Counted from the stretch's first letter, positions 35,751 to 45,343 are shown. The stretch is DNA of 64,000 bases from Bradyrhizobium sp. RP6 (GCF_003837805.1 NZ_RQIT01000005.1:242600-306599), one strand, 5' to 3'. Made by a program: numbers and translations. Notes: generated by a model from the sequence alone, not told the origin.

Positions 35751-36035
35751 TTAACCGCCGCCCCGACGCTCCGCGATCAACCTCAGCCACGCGGCCGAGT
35801 GAAACGCACTCATCAAGAAATACATCGGCACCATTCCGCCGAGCAGAGATCCCTGCCCGCCGGCACACAGCAGGTCTGCCGGCCCTCCCCCGGTCATGGC
35901 CGTCAGCACGGCCATGACCGCGAAGGTCGGTGTCGCCGCCAAGGCCAGCCACAAAGCCAGCCACCTGGCGAGATGGCGCGCCGCCACAACGCCGTCGCGG
36001 CCGGCGCCGACAGTTGCGCTGACGGGACTAGTCAC
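35751..36035 (-). CDS. 94-aa membrane protein overlapping the DUF899 gene
   Basis: Start GTG 36035 overlaps the DUF899 stop in GTGACTAG, so translation is probably coupled. The product has two or three hydrophobic helices (LARWLALWLALAATPTFAVM, LGGMVPMYFLMSAFHSAAWL). No family recognised. Its tight coupling to the thioredoxin-fold DUF899 protein suggests a functional link. A longer open frame exists upstream in the same frame but overlaps DUF899 completely. Confidence 0.65.
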   Translation of the reverse strand: MTSPVSATVGAGRDGVVAARHLARWLALWLALAATPTFAVMAVLTAMTGGGPADLLCAGGQGSLLGGMVPMYFLMSAFHSAAWLRLIAERRGGG

Positions 36036-36819
36036 GTCCTTCCGCAGCCTCTTTGCGGAACGCCTTTTCACCGGCATCCGAGATCTCGACCCATCGCTTG
36101 TCTGGCTCGGCGCCTTCGGTGTAGCTGTCGTGCCAGTTCCACCATTTGTAGGTCGGCGTCTGCGGATAGCCCTTCGGCGAATCCTCCCACACCTCCTGGC
36201 GGCCGAGCGGCGTGATGTCGAGATAGTTCCAGGTACCGCCCATCTGCTCGTCGCCCCGGCTCTTGACGAAATAGGTGCGGAAGATGCGCGCCCCGTCGCG
36301 GTAGAACACGTTCGTTCCGTGCCATTCGCCGACGCCGAAATCGGCATCGAAGCTGTCGGTGATGGTGACCCACGGCATGGTCCAGCCCATCCGTTTCTTC
36401 AGCCTGACGATGTCCGCCTGCGGCGCGCGCGAGGCGAAGACGAGCGTGGTGTCGCGGGCGTTCAGATGCGCGACATGGGCGACCTGGTCGGCCACCATGG
36501 AGCAACCGCGGCAGGCATGGTCGGGCCAGCCGAACACGCCGGGTTCGAAGAATGCCCGGTAGACGATCAGCTGCCGCCGTCCCTGGAACAAGTCGCGCAG
36601 GCTGAGCTTGCCGCCGGGCCCCTCGAACGCATAGGTTTTGTCCACCGCCATCCACGGCATGCGACGCCGCTCGGCGGCCAGGGCATCGCGGGCACGGGTA
36701 TGCGCCTTTTCCTTCACGAGCAGTTGCTGACGGGCTGCCTCCCAGTCCTGCGGCGACACCACCGGCGGTGTTTGCATGGCGGCCTGTCCGTTAGTCACTG
36801 CGTCTTCACCTGATGTCAT
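36028..36819 (-). CDS. DUF899-family thioredoxin-fold protein
   Basis: 263 aa from ATG 36819 (GGAGAGCCATC upstream). Family hallmarks: RRMPWMAVDKTYAFEGPGG, the FFEPGVFGWPDHACRGCSM segment with a CxxC-like pair (CRGC), MGWTMPWVTITDSFDADFGV, and FVKSRGDEQMGGTWNYLDIT. DUF899 proteins have a peroxiredoxin/thioredoxin-like fold of unknown reaction. It is divergent from a TPR/winged-helix regulator over 153 bases and coupled to a small membrane protein. Confidence 0.88.
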   Translation of the reverse strand: MTSGEDAVTNGQAAMQTPPVVSPQDWEAARQQLLVKEKAHTRARDALAAERRRMPWMAVDKTYAFEGPGGKLSLRDLFQGRRQLIVYRAFFEPGVFGWPDHACRGCSMVADQVAHVAHLNARDTTLVFASRAPQADIVRLKKRMGWTMPWVTITDSFDADFGVGEWHGTNVFYRDGARIFRTYFVKSRGDEQMGGTWNYLDITPLGRQEVWEDSPKGYPQTPTYKWWNWHDSYTEGAEPDKRWVEISDAGEKAFRKEAAEGRD

Positions 36820-36972
36820 GATGGCTCTCCAAACCTCTTGCTCCGGCGGCCGTTCCGCGCCCCGTTCTGACAGCCGCGGAACCGATCGCCCCTCGCCGCA
36901 CATTGTCGGCCGTCAACGATTTCTGGCACCGGACAGCTGCGCGGTGGGAGTAACAAGTGTGGCGGGATTGAC

Positions 36973-38193
36973 ATGGAGTCGCTGATCACCGCCGCGGCGC
37001 GCGCGCTCGAGGCCGGCGATCCGCTCGGTGCCTTGAACCGCGTTGCGTTGCGCAACGATGCGCCGTCGCTCGCGCTGCGTGGCATCGCGATGGCGCAGCT
37101 CGGCGATCTCGCCAAAGCCAAGACGCTGCTGCGAAGCGCCGCACGCGTCTTCGGTCCACGCGAGGCGGTGGCACGCGCAAGATGCGTGGTGGCCGAAGCC
37201 GAGATCGCGCTGGTCTCGCGCGATCTGAGCTGGCCGGTGAAGGCCCTCGTGGCGGCACGCGCGACGCTCGAAAACCATGGCGATCTCGCCAATGCCGCCC
37301 ATGCAGGCCATATCGAGGCGCGGCGTTTGCTTCTGGTCGGGCGCCTCGATGAGGCCGAGCGCACACTGGCGGAGGTCCGTCCCACGCCGCTCCCGCCCGC
37401 ATCTCAAGTCGTCCGCGAGCTCGTGCTCGCCGGCATCGCGATCAGGCGCCTCAGAACGAAAGAGGCGCGCGCGGCACTCGGCCGCGCGGCTCACGCAGCG
37501 CGGCTGGCCAAAATCCCGGCGCTCGTGGCCGAGGTCGACAGCGCGAACCTCATACTCGCCACGCCGGCAGCGCGCCTGATCGCGCGCGGCAGTGAACACC
37601 CGTTGTTGCTCGGAGAGGTCGAGAGACTGGCAACCTCGACGGCGCTCGTCGTGGACACCTTCCATCATGTCGTGCGCAGGCAAGGCGTCGTCGTGTCGCT
37701 CGGAACGCGGCCCGTCCTGTTCGCGCTCGCTCGCCTGCTGGCGCAGGCATGGCCCGCCGATGTTTCGCGAGAGACTTTGATATCGGGCGCCTTCCAGGCA
37801 AGACACGCCGATGAGTCGCACCGCGCGCGATTGCGTGTCGAGATCGGACGGCTCCGCACCAAGCTCAAGCCTCTGGCCGACATCAGCGCGACGAAGCAGG
37901 GATTTGTGCTGGCGCCGCGGAAGACGCGCGACGTTCTCGTGCTGGCGCGGCCCCTGGAGGAGAAGCACGCCGCCGTCCTCGCCTTTCTCGCCGACGGCGA
38001 GCCATGGTCGAGTTCGGCGCTCGCACTTGCGCTTGGGATCAGTCCGCGTACCGTGCAGCGGGCGCTCGATGAGCTGGCGCGGTCGCATAAGGTGCAGTGC
38101 TTCGGACAAGGACGGGCGCGCCGCTGGATGACACCCCCTGTTCCCGGTTTCCCGACAGGCTTGTTACTCCCTACGCCGCTCCTGAAGACGTAG
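36973..38193 (+). CDS. TPR-like/winged-helix transcriptional regulator
   Basis: 406 aa. Residues 1 to about 200 are helical repeats (ALEAGDPLGALNRVALRND, AQLGDLAKAKTLLRSAARVF, LLLVGRLDEAERTLAEVRP). Residues about 225-320 resemble an OmpR/PhoB-type winged helix (SRETLISGAFQ, HRARLRVEIGRLRTKLKPL). A second, AraC/MarR-like or IclR-like HTH follows near the end (ALALALGISPRTVQRALDEL). So it appears to carry two DNA-binding elements. It is divergent from the DUF899 pair and 29 bases upstream of a beta-propeller gene. Confidence 0.75.
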   Translation: MESLITAAARALEAGDPLGALNRVALRNDAPSLALRGIAMAQLGDLAKAKTLLRSAARVFGPREAVARARCVVAEAEIALVSRDLSWPVKALVAARATLENHGDLANAAHAGHIEARRLLLVGRLDEAERTLAEVRPTPLPPASQVVRELVLAGIAIRRLRTKEARAALGRAAHAARLAKIPALVAEVDSANLILATPAARLIARGSEHPLLLGEVERLATSTALVVDTFHHVVRRQGVVVSLGTRPVLFALARLLAQAWPADVSRETLISGAFQARHADESHRARLRVEIGRLRTKLKPLADISATKQGFVLAPRKTRDVLVLARPLEEKHAAVLAFLADGEPWSSSALALALGISPRTVQRALDELARSHKVQCFGQGRARRWMTPPVPGFPTGLLLPTPLLKT

Positions 38194-38222
38194 GATGCGC
38201 GCAAGCATCAGGGATCGAGCAC

Positions 38223-38861
38223 ATGAAACGTTCAGCCGCCGAGATCGTCACCGAGTATGGGCCCTTTCCGGGCGTTGAAGCCGTGCATGGCGTCACCTAT
38301 GACGGCAAGCATGTCTGGTTCGCATCCGGCGACAAGTTGAACGCTTTCGATCCGGCCAGCGGCAAGATCGCGCGCTCCATCGACGTCGCCGCGCATGCGG
38401 GAACGGCGTTCGACGGCCGGCACCTGTTCCAGATCGCCGAGGATCGCATCCAGAAAATTGATGCCGCCTCGGGCAAGGTGCTCAGCACCATTCCGGCACC
38501 CGGCGGCGGCGGCGATTCCGGCCTTGCCTGGGCCGAGGGCTCGCTCTGGGTCGGACAATATCGCGAGCGCAAGATCCATCAGGTCGATCCCGAAACGGGC
38601 AAGATCCTCCGCACCATCGAGAGCAGGCGCTTCGTGACCGGGGTGACCTGGGTCGACGGCGAACTCTGGCATGGCACCTGGGAAGGCGAGGAGAGCGATG
38701 TGCGGCGAATCGACCCGGAAACGGGCCGGGTGATCGAGCAACTCGACCTGCCCGCCGGGACGGGCGTGTCCGGGCTGGAGTCCGATGGCGGCGACCGCTT
38801 CTTCTGCGGCGGCGGAGATCGCGGCAATGTGAGAGCGGTTCGCCGTCCTCGGCGCGGCTAG
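38223..38861 (+). CDS. Beta-propeller protein, glutamine-cyclotransferase/PQQ-like
   Basis: 212 aa, no signal peptide. Repeated blades with the pattern DGKHVWFASGDKLNAFDPAS, DGRHLFQIAEDRIQKIDAAS, EGSLWVGQYRERKIHQVDPE, DGELWHGTWEGEESDVRRID; four to five blades in all. Similar proteins are annotated as glutaminyl-peptide cyclotransferase-like. It follows the regulator gene in the same direction and probably belongs to the same unit as the divergent DUF899 genes. Confidence 0.75.
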   Translation: MKRSAAEIVTEYGPFPGVEAVHGVTYDGKHVWFASGDKLNAFDPASGKIARSIDVAAHAGTAFDGRHLFQIAEDRIQKIDAASGKVLSTIPAPGGGGDSGLAWAEGSLWVGQYRERKIHQVDPETGKILRTIESRRFVTGVTWVDGELWHGTWEGEESDVRRIDPETGRVIEQLDLPAGTGVSGLESDGGDRFFCGGGDRGNVRAVRRPRRG

Positions 38862-39001
38862 CCTCGTCGCAATGCTTGAACGCCTGGTAACGGCGCGTTC
38901 GCAGCCGTTAACCTGTTCGCCCCAATTCCACCCCACCGGTGCGCTCTAGCGCCCCCCTCGCCCGCCCTGTAAAATCCCCACCGGGGCTGCTTGGGGGATT
39001 G

Positions 39002-40570
39002 ATGCGACTGACGTTGAATGTGAAGATCATCCTGATCGGCGTCGCAGTGCTCGCGGCGTCGTTCTTCATCAGCCTGAAGGCGATGGACTTGCTGTCGCCG
39101 CGCGCGACGAATTCGGCGCCACCGGTCGCGCAACTGCCGCCGCTGCCGCCGGCCTCGAAGAGCTCGATCGTGGTCGCGCCGGTCGCGATCGCGCTATCTG
39201 CGATCCGCGAGCAGGCCGAGAAGGCCGCGCCGCGCAATTTCGCCGGCAAGGCCGATAACCCGATCTCGCAGATCCTGGAGAACGCCGATATCGGCTGGAC
39301 CGCCGCGCGCGGCCCGATGGCAGCGAGCGGCGACAAGGACGTGCTGACGATCTCGACGCCGCTCACCGGCAGGCTGAACGTGACGGGCTCGCTGTCGTCG
39401 AAAGCCACCGGCGCGCTCGGCGACGCACTGGGCAGCGTGCTCGGCGGCGATGCGGCGAAACGGATCGGCGCGGTCAACATCAAGAACCTGAATGCCAGCG
39501 CCGAGATCAAGGGCAACGTGGTCGTCACCTCGCGGCCGAAGCTCGCGGCCAATTGGTATCTGGAGCCCAATCTCGGCGCCCAGGTCAATCTCGGCGACAC
39601 CAACCTCAACGTCGCCGGCGCCAAGGTCAACGTGCCGGCGCAGGTGAAGCCGCTGATCGACAAGAATGTCGGCGAGCAGATCAACGCCGTCTCCGAGCGC
39701 ATCCGCAACGATCCATCGCTGCGCGAGAATGCGAAAGCGCAATGGATCAAGGCCTGCCGCTCGATCCCGCTGCAAGGTTCGGGTTCCTCGGCCGCTCTGC
39801 CGCCGCTCTGGCTCGAGATGAAGCCGGTGCGCGCGATCGCGGCGCAGCCGCGCGTCGATGCGCAGGCCGTGACGCTGCTGCTCGGCCTCGAAGCCGAGAC
39901 GCGCGTGACCTCGGCGCCGACCAAGCCGGAGTGTCCGTTCCCCGACAAGATTTCGATCGTGCCGCCGACCGGCACCGGTGTGAGCATCGGCGTGCCGATC
40001 GACGTTCCTTTCACCGAGATCAACAAGCTGATCGCAGCGCAGATGGTCGGCCGTACCTATCCAGAGGACGGCTCCGGCCCGGTCGACGTCACCGTCAAGA
40101 GCGCCAACGTGACGCCGTCAGGTGAGCGGCTGCTGATCTCGCTTCTGGTAAGCGCCAAGGAGAAGAAGAGCTGGTTCGGCCTCGGCGCGGAGGCAACCGT
40201 GCACATCTGGGGCCGGCCGGTGCTCGACCAGGCGCGGCAGACGCTGCGGCTGACGGACATCGAGCTCGCGGTGGAATCCGAGGCCGCCTTCGGCCTGCTC
40301 GGCGCGGCCGCGCGCGCGGTGGTGCCGCAGATGCAGCAGGCACTGCTCCAGAGGGCGACGCTCGACCTGAAGCCGATCGCCGCCAACGCGCGCGAGAAGA
40401 TCGCCGCAGCGATCGCCGACTACCAGAAGAGCGAGGACGGCCTCAAGGTCGACGCCAAGATCGACAGCCTGACTCTCGCCGACATCGCCTTCGATTCCAA
40501 GACCCTCCGCGTCGTCGCGGAAGCCGGCGGCTCGCTGAATGTGTCAGTGACGAAGCTGCCGGGGATGTAG
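39002..40570 (+). CDS. DUF4403-family membrane-anchored protein
   Basis: 522 aa from ATG 39002, which begins one N-terminal membrane helix (VKIILIGVAVLAASFFISL). The rest is periplasmic, with the DUF4403 pattern: NPISQILENADIGWTAARG, STPLTGRLNVTG, NASAEIKGNVVVTSRPKLA, two VTSAPTKPECPFPDK-like strands, and ALLQRATLDLKPIAANAREK. Function unknown; the fold resembles lipid-binding tubular proteins. An alternative upstream start at 38939 is unlikely. A GTTAACC element lies about 90 bases upstream. Confidence 0.85.
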   Translation: MRLTLNVKIILIGVAVLAASFFISLKAMDLLSPRATNSAPPVAQLPPLPPASKSSIVVAPVAIALSAIREQAEKAAPRNFAGKADNPISQILENADIGWTAARGPMAASGDKDVLTISTPLTGRLNVTGSLSSKATGALGDALGSVLGGDAAKRIGAVNIKNLNASAEIKGNVVVTSRPKLAANWYLEPNLGAQVNLGDTNLNVAGAKVNVPAQVKPLIDKNVGEQINAVSERIRNDPSLRENAKAQWIKACRSIPLQGSGSSAALPPLWLEMKPVRAIAAQPRVDAQAVTLLLGLEAETRVTSAPTKPECPFPDKISIVPPTGTGVSIGVPIDVPFTEINKLIAAQMVGRTYPEDGSGPVDVTVKSANVTPSGERLLISLLVSAKEKKSWFGLGAEATVHIWGRPVLDQARQTLRLTDIELAVESEAAFGLLGAAARAVVPQMQQALLQRATLDLKPIAANAREKIAAAIADYQKSEDGLKVDAKIDSLTLADIAFDSKTLRVVAEAGGSLNVSVTKLPGM

Positions 40571-40625
40571 CGCGCCTCCACAGGGCCATCGCATTCGACT
40601 TGTTGCGCGATCTGCGCGCACGCCT

Positions 40626-40792
40626 CGTCCTTCGAGACGGCGCTTACGCGCCTCCTCTCCATGTGCAGCGTCCGCTTTCGGCGCTGACGGCTCAGGATGA
40701 GGCTATTCGGCGTCAGTGCCCTTTGAAACCGCAGCCACGCACTCCGTCCTCATCCTGAGAAGCCCGCCCAAGGCGGTCGTCTCGAAGGATGG
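40626..40792. repeat. Family B intergenic repeat (copy 2)
   Basis: CGTCCTTCGAGACGGCGC, CTCAGGATGAGGC, then CTCATCCTGAGAAGCCCGCC and GTCTCGAAGGATGG: nested inverted arms identical in layout to 56521-56655. It occupies most of the 359-base gap between DUF4403 and the ABC ATPase gene. Confidence 0.85.
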
Positions 40793-40929
40793 CCGCAGGG
40801 AAGAGCTCTGAAATGCGATAGCCCTGCCACTCACCGGGCCCGCACGCCTCTTCGTTGCTTGCGCCGCTGGCATTCTCGCTGCACGATGCTAATCTCGCAC
40901 GGCACGGTAGGGGACAACGCGAGGACGAC

Positions 40930-42039
40930 ATGGAAGCCGGCATGGTCACACCTGCGCCGGCACTGGTACGCTTTTCCGGCATTCAGAAGACCTATGATGG
41001 CGAGCACCTCGTGGTGAAGAACCTCGATCTCGACATCAGGAAGGGCGAGTTCATCACCCTGCTCGGCCCCTCGGGCTCGGGCAAGACGACGACGCTGATG
41101 ATGCTGGCCGGCTTCGAGGTGCCGACCCATGGCGAGATCTATCTCGCGGACCGTCCGATCAAGAACGTGCCGCCGCACAAGCGCGACATCGGCATGGTGT
41201 TCCAGAACTACGCCCTGTTTCCGCACCTGACGATCGCGGAGAACATCGCCTTCCCGCTGTCCGTTCGCAAGACGAACAAGGCGGAAGCGCAGGAGCGCGT
41301 GAGAGCAGCGTTGCGCATGATCAAGATGGAGGCCCTGGCGCATCGGCGGCCGGGTCAACTCTCCGGCGGTCAGCAGCAGCGCGTGGCGCTGGCCCGCGCG
41401 CTGGTTTTCAATCCGCAACTCGTGCTGATGGACGAGCCCCTTGGCGCCCTCGACAAGCGCCTGCGTGAACAGATGCAGCTGGAGATCAAGCAACTGCACG
41501 AGACCACGGGCATCACGATCGTCTACGTCACCCACGATCAGAGTGAAGCGCTGACCATGTCGGACCGCATCGCCGTGTTCAACGACGGCATCGTGCAGCA
41601 GATCGACAGGCCCGATGCGCTGTATGAGCATCCGGTGAACAGCTTCGTCGCGCACTTCATCGGCGAGAACAATGTGCTCCCCGGCACCGTCGAGACGGTC
41701 GACAAGGGCTATTGCCGCGTCGTGCTAGCTGGTGGCGGTGCCGTGACCGCACGGGCGATCAATGTATCAGGCGCGGGCGCATCGACCTCCCTGTCGGTGC
41801 GGCCGGAGCGCGTTGCCATCGTCCTGGATGGCACCTCCGGCGAAGGACCGAACCGCCTGCCGGCGAAGGTGCAGAACACCATCTATCTCGGCGACCATGC
41901 GCTAGCCGTGCTCGACGTCGCCGGCAACGGCGAATTCATGGTCAAGCTTCAGCCGGGCGCTCATGACAGCCTGAGCCATGGCGAAAGCGTCTTCATCACA
42001 TTCCGCCCCGAGGATTGCCTCGCTCTCGATCCCGTCTGA
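40930..42039 (+). CDS. PotA-like ABC importer ATPase (polyamine/opine/organic-amine type)
   Basis: 369 aa. Walker A GPSGSGKTTT (about residues 47-56), Q-loop VFQNYALFPHLT, signature LSGGQQQRVALARA, Walker B VLMDEPLGALD, H-loop VTHDQSEA, and a C-terminal TOBE domain (about 275-365). It energises uptake through the two permeases downstream. ATG 40930 follows GAGGACGAC. First gene of a four-gene operon (ATPase, binding protein, two permeases). Confidence 0.93.
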   Translation: MEAGMVTPAPALVRFSGIQKTYDGEHLVVKNLDLDIRKGEFITLLGPSGSGKTTTLMMLAGFEVPTHGEIYLADRPIKNVPPHKRDIGMVFQNYALFPHLTIAENIAFPLSVRKTNKAEAQERVRAALRMIKMEALAHRRPGQLSGGQQQRVALARALVFNPQLVLMDEPLGALDKRLREQMQLEIKQLHETTGITIVYVTHDQSEALTMSDRIAVFNDGIVQQIDRPDALYEHPVNSFVAHFIGENNVLPGTVETVDKGYCRVVLAGGGAVTARAINVSGAGASTSLSVRPERVAIVLDGTSGEGPNRLPAKVQNTIYLGDHALAVLDVAGNGEFMVKLQPGAHDSLSHGESVFITFRPEDCLALDPV

Positions 42040-42085
42040 CCCAAGACAATCAACTCACATAACTCACGGAGAAGGAACGAAGACC

Positions 42086-43135
42086 ATGCTGAATCGCAAG
42101 ATTGCTCTGGGTTTCGCCGCAGCGTTCAGTGCCAGCGCAGCGCTGGCGACGGTCGCAGAGGCGCGTGACCTCACCGTCGTCTCGTGGGGCGGCGCGTATC
42201 AGGATGCGCAGAAGAAGGTCTATTTCGAACCGTTCAAGAAGGCGTCCGGCATCGCGATGAACGACGAGTCCTGGGACGGCGGCGTCGGCGTGCTGCGCGC
42301 CAAGGTGCAGGGCGGCGCCGCCACCTGGGACGTCGTCCAGGTCGAGAGCGACGAACTGGCGGTCGGCTGCGAGGAAGGCCTGTTCGAGAAGCTCGACTAT
42401 TCCAAGATCGGCGGCGAAGCCGCGTATATCCCGCCGTCGGTCAATCCCTGCGGCGTCGGCGCCATCCTCTACGATTTCGTTCTCGGCTACGACAAGGACA
42501 AGCTGAAGCAGGCCCCCGGCGGCTGGGCCGACTTCTTCGATATCAAGAAGATTCCCGGCAAGCGCGCCCTGCGTCAGGGCCCGAAGACCACGCTGGAGAT
42601 CGCCCTCATGGCCGACGGCGTCGCGCCGAAGGACGTCTACAAGGTGCTGGCGACCGACGAAGGCGTCGATCGCGCGTTCAAGAAGCTGGACACCATCAAG
42701 GGCGACATCGTGTGGTGGAAGGCCGGCGCCCAGCCGCCGCAATTGCTCGCCTCCGGCGAGGTGGCGATGACCTCGGTCTACAATGGCCGCATCGACACCG
42801 CGAACAAGAACGAGAAGAAGAATTTCGGCATGGTGTGGGACGGCGCGCTCTTCACCCTCGACAGCTGGGTCATCCTGAAGGGGAGTCCCAACAAGGACGC
42901 GGCCTACAAGTTCCTGGACTTCGTCGGCAAGGCGGAGAACCAGTCAAAACTGTCGGAGAACATTGCTTACGGCACATCGAACAAGGGCGCAGCCGCTCTG
43001 CTGGCGCCCGCCGTTCTGAAGGATCTGCCGACGGCGCCCGACAACATCAAGAACGCGGTCGAGATCAACGTTGCCTTCTGGCTCGAGAACATCGACCGCC
43101 TGACCGAGCGCTTCAACAAATGGGCCGCGAAGTAG
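42086..43135 (+). CDS. PotD-like periplasmic solute-binding protein
   Basis: 349 aa. Signal peptide (IALGFAAAFSASAALATVAE, cleavage after AEA near residue 24). The mature protein opens RDLTVVSWGGAYQDAQKKV, typical of cluster D polyamine/spermidine-putrescine-like binding proteins; later GALFTLDSWVILKGSPNKD. Two Cys (about 100 and 125) may form a disulfide. The ligand is not readable. Good ribosome-binding site (GGAGAAGGAACGAAGACC) before ATG 42086. Confidence 0.92.
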   Translation: MLNRKIALGFAAAFSASAALATVAEARDLTVVSWGGAYQDAQKKVYFEPFKKASGIAMNDESWDGGVGVLRAKVQGGAATWDVVQVESDELAVGCEEGLFEKLDYSKIGGEAAYIPPSVNPCGVGAILYDFVLGYDKDKLKQAPGGWADFFDIKKIPGKRALRQGPKTTLEIALMADGVAPKDVYKVLATDEGVDRAFKKLDTIKGDIVWWKAGAQPPQLLASGEVAMTSVYNGRIDTANKNEKKNFGMVWDGALFTLDSWVILKGSPNKDAAYKFLDFVGKAENQSKLSENIAYGTSNKGAAALLAPAVLKDLPTAPDNIKNAVEINVAFWLENIDRLTERFNKWAAK

Positions 43136-43157
43136 CAGGACCCGCAAGGCTCGACCG

Positions 43158-44420
43158 ATGACGGATGCGCTCCTGACCGGCGCCAATGCGCAGGCCGAGG
43201 TGCCGCTCAAGCGCCGACTGAGGCGTGCAGAGCGGGCACGCCAGGTCAAGGCATTGGCGCTGGTTCTGCCGCTTCTCGTCTTCCTGCTCTTCACCTTTGC
43301 GGGGCCGATCGCCGGCATGCTGTGGCGCGCGGTCGATGACAGGGAGGTGCGTCAGGTCCTGCCGCAAACCATCGCCGCTCTCGCCAGCTGGGACGGCAGG
43401 GACCTGCCGGATGAAGAGGCCTATGCGGCGCTGGCAAGCGACATCCTCGCGGCGCGCGCCGCCGGCACCATCGCGATTGCAGCCAAGCGGCTGAACTACG
43501 CGCTGAACGGCTTCCGCACGATCCTGACCAGCACCGCCCGCAATCTGAAGGCGGTGCCGGAGCGAGGGACGGCCAGGGAGACGCTGGGCAAGGTCAATCC
43601 GGCCTGGCGCGAACGCGCGACCTGGACGACGATCAAGGCGGCCAGCGGCCCGGTGACCGGCTTCTACCTGCTGGCGGCGCTCGACCTTGTCAGGAACGCG
43701 GACGGCTCGATCGTCGCGGCCCCGCCCGACCAAGCCATCTATCGCGACATTTTCGCCCGCACCTTCCTCATCAGCCTCGGCGTCACCGCACTCTGTCTGA
43801 TCCTCGGCTTCCCGGTCGCCTACCTCCTGGCGACGCTGCCGCCGGCCCGGTCGAACCTCTTGATGATCTTCGTCCTGCTGCCGTTCTGGACGTCGCTTCT
43901 GGTCCGCACCTGCGCCTGGATCGTCCTGTTGCAGAGCAAGGGCGTCGTGAACGACAGCCTTCAGTGGCTTGGCATCATCGACGCGCCGCTGCGCCTGATC
44001 TACAACCGCTTCGGCGTCTGCGTCGCCATGACCCACGTTCTGCTGCCGTTCATGATCCTGCCGCTGTACAGCAGCATGAAGGCAATCTCGCCGGCTTACA
44101 TGCGGGCCGCCGCTTCGCTCGGAGCGCCGCCGGTCACCGCCTTCCTGCGGATCTACCTGCCTCAAACGCTGCCGGGCATCGGCGCCGGAAGCCTGCTCGT
44201 CTTCATCCTGGCGCTCGGCTACTACATCACGCCGGCCCTGGTCGGCGGCGCCGCCGACCAGATGATCAGCTATTTCATCGCGCTCTACACCACCGAGACG
44301 GCCAATTGGGGCCTTGCTTCGGCGCTGGGCGCGGTGCTGCTGCTGGCCACCGTCCTGCTCGCCCTCGTCTACGGCAAGCTGGTGCAGGGCCAGCAGGTCA
44401 CGGGAGGCATGAAGGATTGA
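43158..44420 (+). CDS. PotB-like ABC importer permease with a long periplasmic insert
   Basis: 420 aa, longer than the usual ~285. After the first membrane helix (about residues 32-55) come about 145 polar residues before the second helix (about 200), then the remaining helices and the inner-membrane loop ASLGAPPVTAFLRIYLPQTL (the EAA-type contact for the ATPase). The insert is seen in some alphaproteobacterial relatives; its role is unknown. The stop codon overlaps the start of the next permease (TTGA). Confidence 0.92.
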   Translation: MTDALLTGANAQAEVPLKRRLRRAERARQVKALALVLPLLVFLLFTFAGPIAGMLWRAVDDREVRQVLPQTIAALASWDGRDLPDEEAYAALASDILAARAAGTIAIAAKRLNYALNGFRTILTSTARNLKAVPERGTARETLGKVNPAWRERATWTTIKAASGPVTGFYLLAALDLVRNADGSIVAAPPDQAIYRDIFARTFLISLGVTALCLILGFPVAYLLATLPPARSNLLMIFVLLPFWTSLLVRTCAWIVLLQSKGVVNDSLQWLGIIDAPLRLIYNRFGVCVAMTHVLLPFMILPLYSSMKAISPAYMRAAASLGAPPVTAFLRIYLPQTLPGIGAGSLLVFILALGYYITPALVGGAADQMISYFIALYTTETANWGLASALGAVLLLATVLLALVYGKLVQGQQVTGGMKD

Positions 44421-45247
44421 GCGATCATTCCTCCTTGCGCACGCCCAGCCAGCGCATCGCGTGGACCGCGACCATCATCGTCTCCACGCTGGTGTTCGTC
44501 TTCCTGATCGCGCCGATCCTGGCGATCATGCCGCTGTCCTTCAGCTCGGGCTCGTATCTCACCTATCCGCTGCCAGGCCTTTCCTTGCGCTGGTACGCCG
44601 ACTTCGTCACTTCGCCGCGCTGGATGAATTCGCTGAAGAACAGCATGATCATCGGCGTCGCCTCGACGGCGCTGTCCATGGTCCTCGGCACGACGGCCGC
44701 GCTGGGCCTGGCGCAGTGGAAGAGCCGGTTCAAACCGCTCGTGCTGGCGTTCGTGCTCTCGCCGGTCGTCGTGCCCGGGGTCATCACCGCGGTCGGCCTG
44801 TATTTCTTCTTCGCACCGATCGGACTGACCGGCACCTATCTCGGCCTGATCCTGGCCCACACCGCGCTGGCGACGCCCTTCGTGGTGATCACGGTCGGCG
44901 CGACGCTGCAAAGCTTCGACACCAATCTGGCGCGCGCCGCCGCCTCGCTCGGCGCTTCGCCGCTTCAGGCGTTCCGCCGCGTGATCCTGCCGCTGATCCT
45001 GCCCGGCCTCGCGTCAGGCGCACTGTTCGCCTTCGCGACCAGCTTCGATGAGGTGGTGATCGTGCTGTTCATGGCAGGTCCCGAGCAACGCACGCTGCCG
45101 CGCGAGATGTTCAGCGGCATCCGCGAGAACATCAGCCCGACCATCACGGCAGCGGCGGTGATCCTGACGACGGTCTCGGTCATCCTCCTCGCCACCCTGG
45201 AAGGCCTGCGCCGACGCAACGAGCGACTCAAGGGCGGCCGCGCCTGA
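44417..45247 (+). CDS. PotC-like ABC importer permease
   Basis: 276 aa with six hydrophobic segments and the coupling loop RAAASLGASPLQAFRRVILP. The TTG at 44417 overlaps the previous stop (TTGA) and is preceded by GGGAGGCATGAAGGA, so I take it as the start; no in-frame ATG occurs before the first helix. It ends the operon 43 bases before a strong terminator. Confidence 0.9.
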   Translation: MSDHSSLRTPSQRIAWTATIIVSTLVFVFLIAPILAIMPLSFSSGSYLTYPLPGLSLRWYADFVTSPRWMNSLKNSMIIGVASTALSMVLGTTAALGLAQWKSRFKPLVLAFVLSPVVVPGVITAVGLYFFFAPIGLTGTYLGLILAHTALATPFVVITVGATLQSFDTNLARAAASLGASPLQAFRRVILPLILPGLASGALFAFATSFDEVVIVLFMAGPEQRTLPREMFSGIRENISPTITAAAVILTTVSVILLATLEGLRRRNERLKGGRA

Positions 45248-45289
45248 GCGGCGGCTTCGCAATTTCTTGCAGTGACGAAAGGACACGAC

Positions 45290-45323
45290 AGCGCGCCCAG
45301 TGAAGACCGGGCGCGCTTCGTTT
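45290..45323 (+). terminator. Terminator of the PotABCD-type operon
   Basis: Perfect 9-bp stem AGCGCGCCC / GGGCGCGCT with a 10-base loop followed by TCGTTT. It also faces the end of the convergent PRC-barrel gene. Confidence 0.75.
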
Positions 45324-45343
45324 AGGCAGTCAGGCGAGCCGCA

